Made by a program: the position numbers and the translations under genes | Shown: one piece after another, positions 54,840 through 64,000 of the stretch | How positions within the stretch are numbered: position 1 is the stretch's first letter | How the letters are laid out: each line of letters opens with the position of its first letter | The notes under the pieces: generated by a model | Databases searched by the model: none | What the model saw: only the letters and a program-made list of their open reading frames with translations | Told to the model about the DNA's origin: nothing | Assembly (NCBI GenBank): GCA_018817385.1 | Contig: JAHIUA010000077.1 | Coordinates: 1-64,000, forward strand | Length of the DNA stretch: 64,000 nt | Direction: 5' to 3' | From: Pseudomonadota bacterium | GTDB taxonomy: Bacteria; Desulfobacterota; Desulfobulbia; Desulfobulbales; Desulfocapsaceae

Positions 54840-55695
54840 TTCCCCCCCTTCACACAATATAATCGATGACGAAATTCCGCCAAAATAGACAGTTTTTGAG
54901 CTTTTTTCTCTACTGGTTCCCTTATTAGCCTACTGGAAACAATATCTTTTTAAGAAGAATCAGAGATGAACTCTCTTCCCTGTAAACTGGAATCGGCAAT
55001 GGAAGCCACCACCACAATTCACGCAGGCAACTAACCTCATTTTTCGTTCGCGGTCAAAGCCGATTGAGGCAAGTTTTTCCATATGTACCACATACTATCG
55101 CCCCTACGCTGTACCTCCCGACAGTTACGGGATCTCAAGCAACCCTACTCTGAAACCCGCGATTCATGGGCGGAGTAACCACCCATTCCTTATCTGCTGT
55201 TATCTTCAAACCTTAGTACGCTTACAAACAACTTATTAACAAATTATCATTTTTCTTTAACTTAATATACCTCATCATATATACAATTTTCTTCATTTAT
55301 CTAAATATAGCGCAACTATCAATCCAATATCTTCGCAATATCACGGAGTCCAGTAGTTTGCCAAATTTCATTTTTTTTGATCTTTTTTTAGGCAGGAATA
55401 TTGGAGCACCAAGGCAATTGTCAGGGAGCAGAGAGGCTCCTCTTGTTGCCCCTTCCCAGCTCAAGACTCGACCTGCTCTGACAAGGGCAATTTGGACAAT
55501 AGGCAAGCGGAGAAGCTGGGCAGTTGAACGAAGACATCGGCCCTTTCCATCGAGGATACGCCCCTGGAAGAGGCCATTAGATACGCGCAAAAGAATTTCT
55601 TGAAACACTCATCCAGGGAAACGACGGAAGCCAAAAGGCAGCCACACCTCTGTACGCCTTCCTGAGCAAACAAGACGAACTGGAGAGTAAGGGGC
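54840..55695. other. Long gap between dnaA and comF, AT-rich core, possible decayed coding DNA
   Basis: 55200-55330 is strongly AT-rich and could be an unwinding region, but only one poor DnaA-box-like 9-mer (TTATTAACA, near 55231) is seen. 55400-55690 shows protein-like stretches in two plus-strand frames that continue one another (IEDTPLEEAIRYAQK, then LIQGNDGSQKAATPLYAFLS), which suggests a frameshifted remnant. I assign no gene. Confidence 0.35.
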
Positions 55696-56478
55696 TTACT
55701 CCCGTACTCTGGCCAGAGTCAGAACACGCACCTCATCGGCCCCTGCTCGGAGCAGCATCCTGCTGCATTCAGACACTGTGGTGCCAGTGGTAAAGACATC
55801 ATCCACCAGGACAATCGTTCTTCTCCGCACCCGTTCTGGAAACCGGACGCTAAAGGCCTGGTGCAGATTCTTTCTCCGGGCAATCCCGTCGAGACCAGTT
55901 TGAGGAATGGTATGACGAACCCTTACCAGGGTATCAACGAGGATATGATCTTTCCGGGTCGGAAAGAAAAGTTTCGCCAGGACAAGGGCCTGGTTAAAGC
56001 CGCGCTGACGCAGACGTGAGGCATAGAGAGGTACAGGAACAATCCTTTCTTCCTCCTGGAGGACAAATGGAGGGAGAAGGTCAATAACATCCCGTAAAGC
56101 CGGAAGAACCGAGGTCTCTCCCTGGTATTTCAGCCTGTGCAGGAGTCCACTGAGCGGACTCTGGTAATGGCCAACACCCCGGGCCGAAATGTAAGGAGGA
56201 GACTTGCGTAGACAGCGACCACAGCAATGATCACCAGCAGTGGAATCAGGCAATTCACGACCACAGACTGAGCAGAGAGGCGACCTGATAAGGGCGACAT
56301 CCTGCAGACAGGGGGAGCAGAGAATCTGTCCTCCAGGCGGGAGGTTCGTGCCGCAGACGGGGCAGGCAGCAGGAAAGAGAAGATCAACGGCACCCCTCAG
56401 CCATTTTCGCAGAAAAATGAGCTCAGAGAGCATTCGATCAAGATACGCCGCCGGAACCAGATCCTTTTCCATCACCAC
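55696..56478 (-). CDS. comF: ComF-family phosphoribosyltransferase-like protein
   Basis: A 260-residue ComF homologue, a DNA-uptake-associated protein. The N-terminal zinc-finger cysteines are CPVCGTNLPPGGQILCSPC (about 39-57) and CSVCG with CCGRC (about 68-88). The PRTase fold carries RLRQRGFNQALVLAK (about 155-169) and the PRPP motif TIVLVDDVFTTGTTVSE (about 220-236). With dprA it suggests a competence capacity. The first in-frame ATGs are close together, so the start is approximate. Confidence 0.9.
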   Translation of the reverse strand: MVMEKDLVPAAYLDRMLSELIFLRKWLRGAVDLLFPAACPVCGTNLPPGGQILCSPCLQDVALIRSPLCSVCGRELPDSTAGDHCCGRCLRKSPPYISARGVGHYQSPLSGLLHRLKYQGETSVLPALRDVIDLLPPFVLQEEERIVPVPLYASRLRQRGFNQALVLAKLFFPTRKDHILVDTLVRVRHTIPQTGLDGIARRKNLHQAFSVRFPERVRRRTIVLVDDVFTTGTTVSECSRMLLRAGADEVRVLTLARVRE

Positions 56479-56926
56479 TCGTCCTCTCAGCTATGTTGTC
56501 ACTTGGAATGAAAACAAAGGATTGGCTGTCAGTGTTCATCCATTTGAAGTCAGGAAACACCTGGAACTGGTTATTTCCAATTCATTGCCGCTTAATATGT
56601 TTTTTATAGGATTAGAGGGCAGTATTCAAGAGCTTTGTAGAAATTGAGGAGCTGGAAAAGGAGGTGAGACAAACAACCAAGGATGACAGAGGGGGACACA
56701 AACAGTTTTCTTGAGGGCACGAATTTACCGGAAATGAGGATTTTCAGAAACAGTCAATCAACCTGAATGGCAGCTGCAAGATCTCACCCATCCCCTGAAG
56801 TCACAACAAGGACCTCAAACAGAGGCAACCCGTCTCCCCCCCAGGCATGACCACGAAAACTGAGGAAGCAAAGGAGTCATTGGCCAAGGTATCTTGCCGG
56901 GGGGTAGAAGGGCAGAGAAAAGGAGT
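56479..56926. other. Intergenic region between the chemoreceptor and comF
   Basis: No convincing gene or terminator. A plus-strand frame ends at 56647 with a protein-like tail but begins inside comF, so I treat it as chance. Confidence 0.35.
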
Positions 56927-58606
56927 TCAGCTCAGTTTGAATTTGGCGGTCAGGGCCTGCAGTTGTTTGGCCAGAGCGCTGATACTGGCCGCATCGTCAT
57001 TGAGGCGCTGGCCTTCTCTTTTCACCGCTTCAGTAGACTTGCTCACCAGGTTGACATCCCTGGAGATGTCACCGGACACCGTTGAACTCTGGGCCACATT
57101 TTCATTCACTTCACTGATACCGGAAGCTGCCTGGTTGATATTGGTGGCGATTTCTCTGGTGGTGACGGACTGCTCTTCCACCGCACTGGCGATGGTGGAG
57201 ACGATTTTATTAATTTCCCCAATGATCTCGACGACCTGCTTGATCTCGCTGACCGTGACATTGGTCGACGACTGAATATGCTCGATCTTCCCCCGAATCT
57301 CACCGGTAGCCTCGGCCGTCTGTTTAGCCAGCTCCTTGATTTCGTTGGCGACAACGGCAAAGCCCTTGCCCGCCTCACCGGCCCGGGCCGCCTCGATGGT
57401 GGCATTGAGGGCCAGGAGGTTGGTCTGCTCAGAGATTTCAGTTATCACTCCGGTGACCTTACTGATTTCACTGGCGGCAAATCCCAGTTCATCCACCTTG
57501 ATAGAGGCCTGATTAGCCTTATTCACGGCCTGCCCGGTTATGGTTCGGGCTTTTTCCGAATTGGAGGCAATTTCACTCACCGTGGTACTCATCTCCTCCG
57601 AGGCTGCAGCCACCATGGTCACATTGGTGGCCGCCTGCTCACTGGCAGCGGCAACGGAGTTCATATTAGCGCTCATCTCCTCGGAGGCGGCAGCAACCGT
57701 ATTGGCCAGCGCAGTGGTCTCATTGGCACTGCTGACCAATTGGCCGCCCACCGAACTGAGATGGGCAGAGGTCTCAAACAAGTTCACGGTCTGGTCACTG
57801 ATACTGCTGAACATGTGGTGCAGTTGCGCAATCATATCGTTGAGAGAATGGGACAGTTTGCCGGCCTCGTCCTCTCCCATGACCTTGACCTTGGCCGTCA
57901 GGTCACCCTTTGCAAGTTTGGCGGCCAGATCAACGGCTGCATTGAGCGGTCTGGTGATCTGGGCGGAAAGAAAGAGGCCGGCACCGATGGCAAACAGCGT
58001 AGCCAGACTGACAATAATAATTGAGTTCCGCACTGCCCGCCGCATCCCACTGGCCATATCCTGCCTGGCATTGACCTCAATACCATCCAGGAGTTCCATG
58101 ATCTTGACCCCGGCCCCGTCTGCCTCTTCATCTATCGCACTCAGTCTGGCCTCCTGATTTTCAGCGGCACGACCAGCCAGTGCCTCTTGCTTCAGCTCAT
58201 GAATCTGGACCATGCCAGGCATAAACTGTTTTTTGTAAAGCCCCTGGGCCTGATTGAGGTTATCCCGAGAATCAGGATTGTGAAGGGGAGCAAGGTAACC
58301 GGTATCAGTCTCACCGCCGTCCAGAAGTGCCTTGGAGTACCTGTTATACGTCAAAGCCACCTCTTTATTCTCACTCCAGGCACTCATGAGCTCACTGCTA
58401 TCAGCAGCCACCAAAACTTCCATAAGGAGCTGCATGGAGCTGCGCACCGAAAGCTTCATCTCCATGGCTGCATCAACATTGGCAGCGGAGCGCATATTTC
58501 CAACCATTGTCAGATAGCCACTGATCCCGGTAAGGACTACCAACAGGGCAACAAAAACAAAACCACTGACAATTTTGGTGCGGATAGAAATGTCATTCAC
58601 CTTCAT
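56927..58606 (-). CDS. Methyl-accepting chemotaxis protein
   Basis: A 559-residue chemoreceptor. TM1 is about 12-34, the periplasmic sensor about 35-190 (a four-helix-bundle type by appearance) and TM2 about 194-216. A HAMP domain follows ([20 protein letters not shown], about 217-236), then the signalling domain with the conserved hairpin tip [20 protein letters not shown] (about 400-420). No C-terminal CheR-binding pentapeptide is seen (ends AKFKLS). AAGGAG 7 nt before the ATG at 58606 sets the start; long upstream frames are spurious. The ligand is unknown. Confidence 0.92.
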   Translation of the reverse strand: MKVNDISIRTKIVSGFVFVALLVVLTGISGYLTMVGNMRSAANVDAAMEMKLSVRSSMQLLMEVLVAADSSELMSAWSENKEVALTYNRYSKALLDGGETDTGYLAPLHNPDSRDNLNQAQGLYKKQFMPGMVQIHELKQEALAGRAAENQEARLSAIDEEADGAGVKIMELLDGIEVNARQDMASGMRRAVRNSIIIVSLATLFAIGAGLFLSAQITRPLNAAVDLAAKLAKGDLTAKVKVMGEDEAGKLSHSLNDMIAQLHHMFSSISDQTVNLFETSAHLSSVGGQLVSSANETTALANTVAAASEEMSANMNSVAAASEQAATNVTMVAAASEEMSTTVSEIASNSEKARTITGQAVNKANQASIKVDELGFAASEISKVTGVITEISEQTNLLALNATIEAARAGEAGKGFAVVANEIKELAKQTAEATGEIRGKIEHIQSSTNVTVSEIKQVVEIIGEINKIVSTIASAVEEQSVTTREIATNINQAASGISEVNENVAQSSTVSGDISRDVNLVSKSTEAVKREGQRLNDDAASISALAKQLQALTAKFKLS

Positions 58607-59067
58607 GTGCATGCTCCTTACAAAACAGAAATAAAGAAAATCAACGCCAAGAACTCGCGCAACCCTTTTCAAATGGTCTAAGCGACAAGGCTGCAGCACC
58701 CCGTGCAGCAACATCAACTCTCTGGCAAAAATATCAAGATGACAACATTCGTTACCCCTTTGTTTAAAGTATATGTTTATAAAAACCCAATGCAAGAAAA
58801 ATCGATCCTCCAAAAATTCTGCTTCCCCTTTTTCAGAATACCTGGAACAAAATGAGGACAACCCACTCCCCAAAAAAAACGGACAAGAGGAGGCGGATGA
58901 GCCCTTTTCTCAAAGAAATATAGATGGCTGCTGAGTATGGTCAGCGGCCATCTATTCTAAAAATCCACTGCTCTGCTGACGAAGAAGACCAAGGACTCTT
59001 TTCTCTTTTTTTTTTCAGCACCTCAATGAGCAAAAAAGATGTTTTTCCAAATTATTCATGCTAGGGT
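58607..59067. other. Divergent intergenic region chemoreceptor / epimerase
   Basis: No sigma-28 flagellar-type promoter was recognised upstream of the chemoreceptor. AT-rich patches occur near 58765-58800 and 59030-59060. No gene or terminator is seen. Confidence 0.35.
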
Positions 59068-60284
59068 ATGAAATTATACAGTATTACAAAAATGGGATAT
59101 AGTTATTGTTCAAACAATAGAGATAGCTACTCCGTGGCACACAACAATTCTTCCTCAACAAAACTTCTGGGCGTTCTCATCGGAGGATCCGGCCTCATTG
59201 GCGGTACACTGGCCCATTATTTCAAGACCAAGACCCCTGATACTATAGAACTGCGCGCGCCAAGCAGCAAAAAGCTTTCCATCAGGGATGCGGGAGATAT
59301 CCGGGACTACCTCAAACGAACGAAGCCCGATTTTGTCATCAACACGGCCATTGCCAATATCGGCTCCGACTCCCATCTGGCCCTGGAAGTCAACTATCTC
59401 GGGGCCTTGAATCTTGCTCGAGCCGCAGCTGCCCTCAAAATCCCCTACATCCACATCAGCTCTGCCTCCACCCTGCCAAACGGTGAAAATCTCCGCGAGG
59501 AAGACCACCTCCCCATTACGCCCAAGCTGAGCAACTATGCCAAGTCCAAGCTCATGGCCGAGGAGACGTTGAAACACATGCACAAGACTGTAGGGCTGGA
59601 CTTCACCTGCATCCGTCTGGCAGTGGTCTACGGAGAACATGACCATAAAATTCAAGGCTTTCATCGCCTCTTTTTTTCCATTGCCGATGAATCCATGCCT
59701 GTCCTCTTCACCAAGAGAAAAGTCCTCCACTCCTATTCCAATGCCAATAAATTCCCCTATTTTGTCCATCATATCCTTATGAACAGAGAGGAATTCAGCG
59801 GCCAGACCTACCATTTTGTCGACAAGGATCCGGTGGAGTTGGCTAATCTCATCCTCACTATCCGCTCCTATCTGGAACTGAATAGCCCTCGGGAGATATA
59901 CATCCGTATGCAGTGGCCACCTTTGGCAAAAGAACCCTGGAGGCCGTGCTCAAGGTCCTCTCCCGGGTTGGCCTCAAGGGGGGACTGCCTGCAGAGCTCA
60001 TGTTTCTGGATAGTTTTTACAAGACCCAGACCCTCTCTTCGCAAAAATTGCGCAACTCCAGCTTCGTTGACCCCATGCCGGAAGAGACTATCTACACCAA
60101 ACTGCCGGAACTGGTTATTTATTATCTCACTCGCTGGACCCACCAGAATCTTATTTCCACCTATAATGAGGTCATTCCTCACCCCAATTCCATGGCCCAT
60201 GAGTTCGAGCAGTCCCCACAGGAGCTTCTTAACATGATCCATTCAGACTCCATCTCACCCTTCCGGGACCTGAGCGATCTCTGA
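59068..60284 (+). pseudogene. NAD-dependent epimerase/dehydratase, frameshifted
   Basis: An extended short-chain dehydrogenase. The Rossmann motif VLIGGSGLIGGTLAHYF, HISSASTLPNGENLREED and YAKSKLMAEETL (YxxxK) are seen in the first frame. Near 59904 the reading breaks. The continuing protein (VATFGKRTLEAVLKVLSRVG to DSISPFRDLSDL) is one frame over and ends at 60284. Restoring one C at the CC of 59904-59905 gives REIYIPYAVATFGK without a stop. The shift may be a true lesion or a sequence error. The start is uncertain; the first Met or a Met a few codons on are possible. It stands alone before bamA. Confidence 0.82.
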
Positions 60285-60617
60285 CCGTTGTCGTTGTTAC
60301 GACCCTATCCATTCTGACTCAAGGGTTCTCCGCAACCGAAAAGATCCATGCCACCAACTCGTCATCCGTCAGCCTTCAACCAAGAAACAGCAGACTCCAC
60401 ACCTCACGACCCACAAAAAAGCCATCTCCTTTCTTTTTTCCTCTTTTAGGAGCCTGAACTCTTTGCAAAACTCTGCAAACATGGCATAATGCCTGATTCT
60501 TAGACTCTAAACCTGTGCCAGGAGTTAGATGTCGGTTTATGAGACGGTTACGGATCAATGGCGGCAGATACTGCCCATGAGCCTGAATCATTCCCTTTCA
60601 GCGTAATAGGACACCAT
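60285..60617. other. Intergenic region before bamA
   Basis: A small inverted repeat TTTGCA/TGCAAA lies at 60462-60479. Otherwise nothing is resolved, though it probably holds the bamA promoter. Confidence 0.35.
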
Positions 60618-63314
60618 ATGAATTATTCGATAAATCCAAACAACCCTTCTCGAATTCAGGGAGGATACCAGCTGAGCTGTCTTCTTCTGGCCCTTATCGT
60701 CTCGCTCAACCTCTTCTTTCCCGGCCTTGGTCGTGCTGTTGAGCAAAACACCAGCTTTCTCCCACTCAAGATCAACAGCCCCACAAAACAGGCCGAGATT
60801 ACTCTCCAAGCTGATCAGGCCCTGGCAAGTGTCCTTCTGCCCTTGACCTTTAGCGAAATGAAGAGAGTAGAAGCAGCAAGACTCCTTGACTACACTGGCC
60901 CCTGGCCGCCGGCGCCGGATCAGCTGCAAAAAGTTACTGCTGCCACCGGCCTCGACTATGTGGCGGTGGGCAGTCTCACCGTAATCGGCAATCAAATCAG
61001 CGTCGATTACAAGGTCTTTGACCTCCTGGCCCCGAAGACCCCTCAGTACTTCTATCGTAAGGGGGAATCTCTCGAAAACCTTACCACAACCCTCTCAGAA
61101 GTGATCAGAGAGATTATTGCCTCCACAGGCCGCGACTTCATTATTGCCTCCATTGGCCCCAATGGCAATAAACGCATTGACTCCGGAGCCATTTCCCGAA
61201 AGATCAACACGAAGGCAGGAGATTTCTACAATCAGACTGCCTTGCGCGAAGACCTGAAAGCCATTTACAAGATGGGCTATTTTGAAAATGTCCGAATTGA
61301 AGTGGAAGAGAGTGAAAAAGGAAAAATAGTCACCTTTGAGGTAACGGAAAAACCGATCATCAAGCGTATTGAATTTTCCGGGACCGATGCCATTTCTGAA
61401 GATGATGTCAAAGAGGCCGTCAACATCACCCCCAACAGTATCATAAACACGACCAAGGTCAATGAAGGAAGTGCTGCCATCAAGGCCCTGTACAAATCAA
61501 AGGGATATTACAACACCATGGTCACGGCCCAGATCAGTTATCCTGATGAAGAGTATGCCAGCATTCGCTATATCATTGAAGAGGGTGAAAAAATATTCAT
61601 CAAAGAAATCAAGTTTATCGGCAATAAAAGCTTTGACAGTGATGACCTGAGCGATGTGATTGAATCCAGTGAAAAAGGATGGCTCTCATGGCTCACCGAA
61701 TCCGGACTGATGAAGCAGGAAATGCTGATGCAGGATGTTGCCCGGCTCGGCTCTTTTTACAACAACCAAGGCTTTCTCGAGGTGAAAGTCGGTGACCCGA
61801 AAGTTGATCAAGATGGCGAGTGGCTCTACATCACCTTTACCATTGAAGAAGGTCCCCGCTATCGGGTAGGCACCGTCACTTTTACCGGAGACCTGCTCGA
61901 TGACCAACAGAAACTCCGCAGTTTCCTCAGCATTCAAAATGAAGAATTCATCAATCGCCAGATCCTTCGTGACGATATTCTCAAAATTACCGATTATTAC
62001 TCTGAGCATGGCTATGCCTTTGCCAACATCCGTCCCAATATGAACAAATCTGCGGCCGGTGCACGAGTGGATATCAGCATCGATATCGACAAAGGCGATC
62101 TGGTATACATTCAACGTATCATGATCAAGGGCAACACCAGGACCCGTGACAATGTCATCAGACGAGAGTTGAAGATTGCAGAGGGCGGTATTTTTGACTC
62201 CAAGGCCCTTCGTACCAGCACCCAGCGTCTTCAGCGGCTGGAATTTTTTGAAGAGGTAAATATCGTTCCGGCACCAGCTATGGATCCCACAAAAATGGAC
62301 GTGACGGTCAACATCAAGGAAAAAAGTACTGGACAGTTCAGTATTGGTGCTGGATACAGTTCAGTCGACTCTTTCATGCTCATGGGTGAAATTTCGGAAA
62401 ACAACTTCCTTGGCCGTGGTGACAAGCTCTCTTTTGTGGCCAACCTCAGCGGCACCAGCAACCGTTTCAACCTGGGATACACCAATCCACACCTTCGTGA
62501 TTCCAAACTTTCCGTTGGTGCCGATCTCTTTAACTGGTTCCGCGAATATGATGACTACGACAAGGACTCCAAGGGTGGAGCCCTTCGTTTCGGCTATCCG
62601 CTCTGGGAAAAATGGCACGGTTACGGGAGTTACAGCTACACCGACACCACCCTTTCCGACGTCTCTGAATATGCCTCCCAGATCATCATTGACTCCATGG
62701 ACATCAATGTTACCAGTGCAGTCAAAGTCGGACTGGTCCGTGACAGCCGTGACCGGATAACAAATCCCAGTGAGGGATCACAAAACTCAGTTTCAGTAAA
62801 ATATGCAGGTGGCCCCTTCGCCGGTGATGCCGAATTCACCAAACTTGAAGCCTTCAGCAGCTGGTATTTCCCCCTGCCCTGGACCACGGTTTTCCACTTC
62901 AAGCTGGCTGGTGGCCAGGTATGGGAAAACGAAACAGGCAAGCTGCCGGTATACGAGCGTTTTTACCTCGGCGGAATCAACACCATCCGCGGTTTTGAAT
63001 ACGCCATGGTCAGTCCCATCGACTCTGAGACCGGTGACCGCATCGGTGGTGACAAGATGTGGTATAGCAATATCGAATACATCTTTCCAATTCTGACAGA
63101 AGCCGGGATCCAGGGTGTTGTCTTTTTAGATGCCGGGAAGGTCTTTGCCGATGATGAGGACTGGTCCGGTGACAGCTACAACAAGGCCGCAGGCCTGGAA
63201 ATGCGCTGGATGTCCCCCATGGGGCCCCTGCGTCTGGTGTGGGGTTACAACCTCGACCCGTCGGATGACGAAGACCAATCCGTATGGGATTTTTCCATCG
63301 GCGGTTCTTTCTAA
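60618..63314 (+). CDS. bamA: Outer membrane protein assembly factor BamA with extra N-terminal domain
   Basis: An 898-residue Omp85 protein that inserts beta-barrel proteins. After a signal peptide (about 1-41) comes an additional domain (about 45-185; LDYVAVGSLTVIGNQISVDY), reminiscent of the TolB N-terminal fold. Five POTRA repeats follow (from KRIDSGAISRKINTKAGDFY, about 195, to about 590). The 16-strand barrel includes the lid-lock type motif VRDSRDRITNPSEGS (about 710-724) and FYLGGINTIRGFEYAMVSP (about 783-801), and ends in WDFSIGGSF with terminal Phe. AGGA 6 nt before the ATG at 60618 sets the start. E. coli BamA is 810 residues. Confidence 0.93.
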   Translation: MNYSINPNNPSRIQGGYQLSCLLLALIVSLNLFFPGLGRAVEQNTSFLPLKINSPTKQAEITLQADQALASVLLPLTFSEMKRVEAARLLDYTGPWPPAPDQLQKVTAATGLDYVAVGSLTVIGNQISVDYKVFDLLAPKTPQYFYRKGESLENLTTTLSEVIREIIASTGRDFIIASIGPNGNKRIDSGAISRKINTKAGDFYNQTALREDLKAIYKMGYFENVRIEVEESEKGKIVTFEVTEKPIIKRIEFSGTDAISEDDVKEAVNITPNSIINTTKVNEGSAAIKALYKSKGYYNTMVTAQISYPDEEYASIRYIIEEGEKIFIKEIKFIGNKSFDSDDLSDVIESSEKGWLSWLTESGLMKQEMLMQDVARLGSFYNNQGFLEVKVGDPKVDQDGEWLYITFTIEEGPRYRVGTVTFTGDLLDDQQKLRSFLSIQNEEFINRQILRDDILKITDYYSEHGYAFANIRPNMNKSAAGARVDISIDIDKGDLVYIQRIMIKGNTRTRDNVIRRELKIAEGGIFDSKALRTSTQRLQRLEFFEEVNIVPAPAMDPTKMDVTVNIKEKSTGQFSIGAGYSSVDSFMLMGEISENNFLGRGDKLSFVANLSGTSNRFNLGYTNPHLRDSKLSVGADLFNWFREYDDYDKDSKGGALRFGYPLWEKWHGYGSYSYTDTTLSDVSEYASQIIIDSMDINVTSAVKVGLVRDSRDRITNPSEGSQNSVSVKYAGGPFAGDAEFTKLEAFSSWYFPLPWTTVFHFKLAGGQVWENETGKLPVYERFYLGGINTIRGFEYAMVSPIDSETGDRIGGDKMWYSNIEYIFPILTEAGIQGVVFLDAGKVFADDEDWSGDSYNKAAGLEMRWMSPMGPLRLVWGYNLDPSDDEDQSVWDFSIGGSF

Positions 63315-63345
63315 ACCACTCACCACTCCCCAAACCTTTTTCCTT

Positions 63346-63384
63346 GCCGGCTGCATCGACCTTATGCAGCCGGCACTTTTTTTT
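63346..63384 (+). terminator. Intrinsic terminator after bamA
   Basis: GCCGGCTGCAT and ATGCAGCCGGC form a perfect 11-bp stem with a 7-nt loop, followed by AC and eight T. It ends only 5 bp before the mfd start codon. Confidence 0.9.
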
Positions 63385-63389
63385 GACCC

Positions 63390-64000
63390 ATGCCTAACCT
63401 ATTACAGACGACTCTCCTTTCTCCGGGTACAACCCGCTCCCTGACTGCCCTGCGCGGAAGCTCTCCGTCTCTGCTCGCCGCCCTCCAGGCTGAATCCCAG
63501 CCCTGCTGCTGTATTGTCCCCGATGAAGATATGGTCGCCCTGGTGGAAGAAGACCTGAAACTCTTTACCGGTCTGCCAGTCTTCACCTATCCCGGCTATG
63601 AGATCCCCCCCTACACCCCGCTCTCGCCCGATCCGCACACCACTGCCGCACGGCTTTCCACCCTTTATAGTATTGGTGACATAGAGAGTTCGTTCATTCT
63701 GGTTATCTCGGCAGAGGCCCTGATGCGTCGTACCCTTCCCTGCAAGATCCTGTCTCGTAATGCCGAGCTGTTGATAGCAGGTGAAGAGTGTGACCGGGAC
63801 AAGCTGCTCCACAACCTCACTGCCTGTGGTTATGAGCAGGTGGCTCTGGTCCGGAGCGTCGGAGAATATTCAGTTCGTGGCGGTATAGTTGATATCTTTC
63901 CCCCCTCTTTTCTCGTCAAGGGAAGCCTGCACACCTTCCCTCTGCGTCTTGATTTCTTCGGAGATACTGTGGAATCCCTGCGCGGATTCAACCCCATCAG
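63390..64000 (+). CDS. mfd: Transcription-repair coupling factor Mfd, 5' part
   Basis: The first 203 codons are present and the gene runs off the window. The N-terminal UvrB-like region carries LVRSVGEYSVRGGIVDIFPP (about 153-172) and RLDFFGDTVESLRGFNP (about 186-202), both diagnostic. Mfd removes stalled RNA polymerase and recruits UvrA. The ATG at 63390 sits directly behind the bamA terminator and has no visible Shine-Dalgarno. Transcription must either start very close to the ATG or a later start is used. Confidence 0.88.
   Translation, partial: MPNLLQTTLLSPGTTRSLTALRGSSPSLLAALQAESQPCCCIVPDEDMVALVEEDLKLFTGLPVFTYPGYEIPPYTPLSPDPHTTAARLSTLYSIGDIESSFILVISAEALMRRTLPCKILSRNAELLIAGEECDRDKLLHNLTACGYEQVALVRSVGEYSVRGGIVDIFPPSFLVKGSLHTFPLRLDFFGDTVESLRGFNPI

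Noticed and set aside
54858-55350. Replication origin with DnaA boxes next to dnaA
   Set aside because: Only one poor 9-mer resembles a DnaA box; position and AT content alone are not enough.
58673-58873. N-terminal extension of the chemoreceptor to 58873
   Set aside because: The ribosome binding site and the typical short cytoplasmic lead into TM1 place the start at 58606.

Overview
The window looks like a chromosomal stretch of a sulfate-reducing or sulfur-disproportionating member of the Desulfobacterota, probably close to Desulfobulbales. The main evidence is a complete dsrA-dsrB-dsrD operon (19947-22747, minus strand). Supporting evidence is a fused SecD/SecF, a CooT nickel protein, and the holB-ricT-metG and yggT-divIVA-yggU gene orders. 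I found no rRNA, tRNA or CRISPR array. Most of the window is core housekeeping DNA.

Layout. Positions 1-2018 hold an IS110-family insertion sequence sitting inside the end of a small palindromic repeat. Next come a NIL-domain ferredoxin and a split phosphotransferase/P-loop kinase pair (minus strand), then larB, secDF, a YkgJ-type cysteine-cluster gene and a HAD phosphatase (plus strand). A cNMP-binding/DUF4388 gene (minus) and a long plus-strand gene follow; the latter combines a ubiquitin-E2-like domain, a membrane helix and TPR-like repeats. A nickel-handling pair (CooT and a His-tailed protein), kdsD and a YhdH-type reductase lead to metK-ahcY, birA and the dsr operon.

The minus strand then carries pgi-rpe-dprA-rpoD and dnaG. 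A conserved unknown gene, htpX, a degenerate GGDEF/HD-GYP protein and an HDOD protein lie on the plus strand. A nine-gene minus-strand run (ychF, yhaM, holB, ricT, metG, yggT, divIVA, yggU and a tpiA-like gene) occupies 35.5-44.3 kb. After it come mtaD-surE, the yqaA/pcm/lipoprotein cluster, htpG, a metallophosphoesterase with hemG, dnaA, comF, a chemotaxis receptor, a frameshifted epimerase, bamA and the 5' part of mfd.

How the genes fit together. metK, ahcY and mtaD make and recycle S-adenosylmethionine products. The dsr genes perform the terminal sulfite reduction step of dissimilatory sulfate respiration. LarB, CooT and the His-rich protein point to nickel cofactor use. bamA, secDF, kdsD and the BamE-like lipoprotein serve the envelope.

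The most unusual signals are four. (1) A 168-bp palindromic repeat family occurs in three copies, with two compensatory base-pair changes and insertion at TAG stop codons. (2) The IS110 element inserted exactly at one repeat end, with a CT core and a candidate bridge RNA. (3) There is a membrane-anchored E2-like protein. (4) The dsr mRNA leader carries a long hairpin whose pairing is complete only in the dsr transcript direction.
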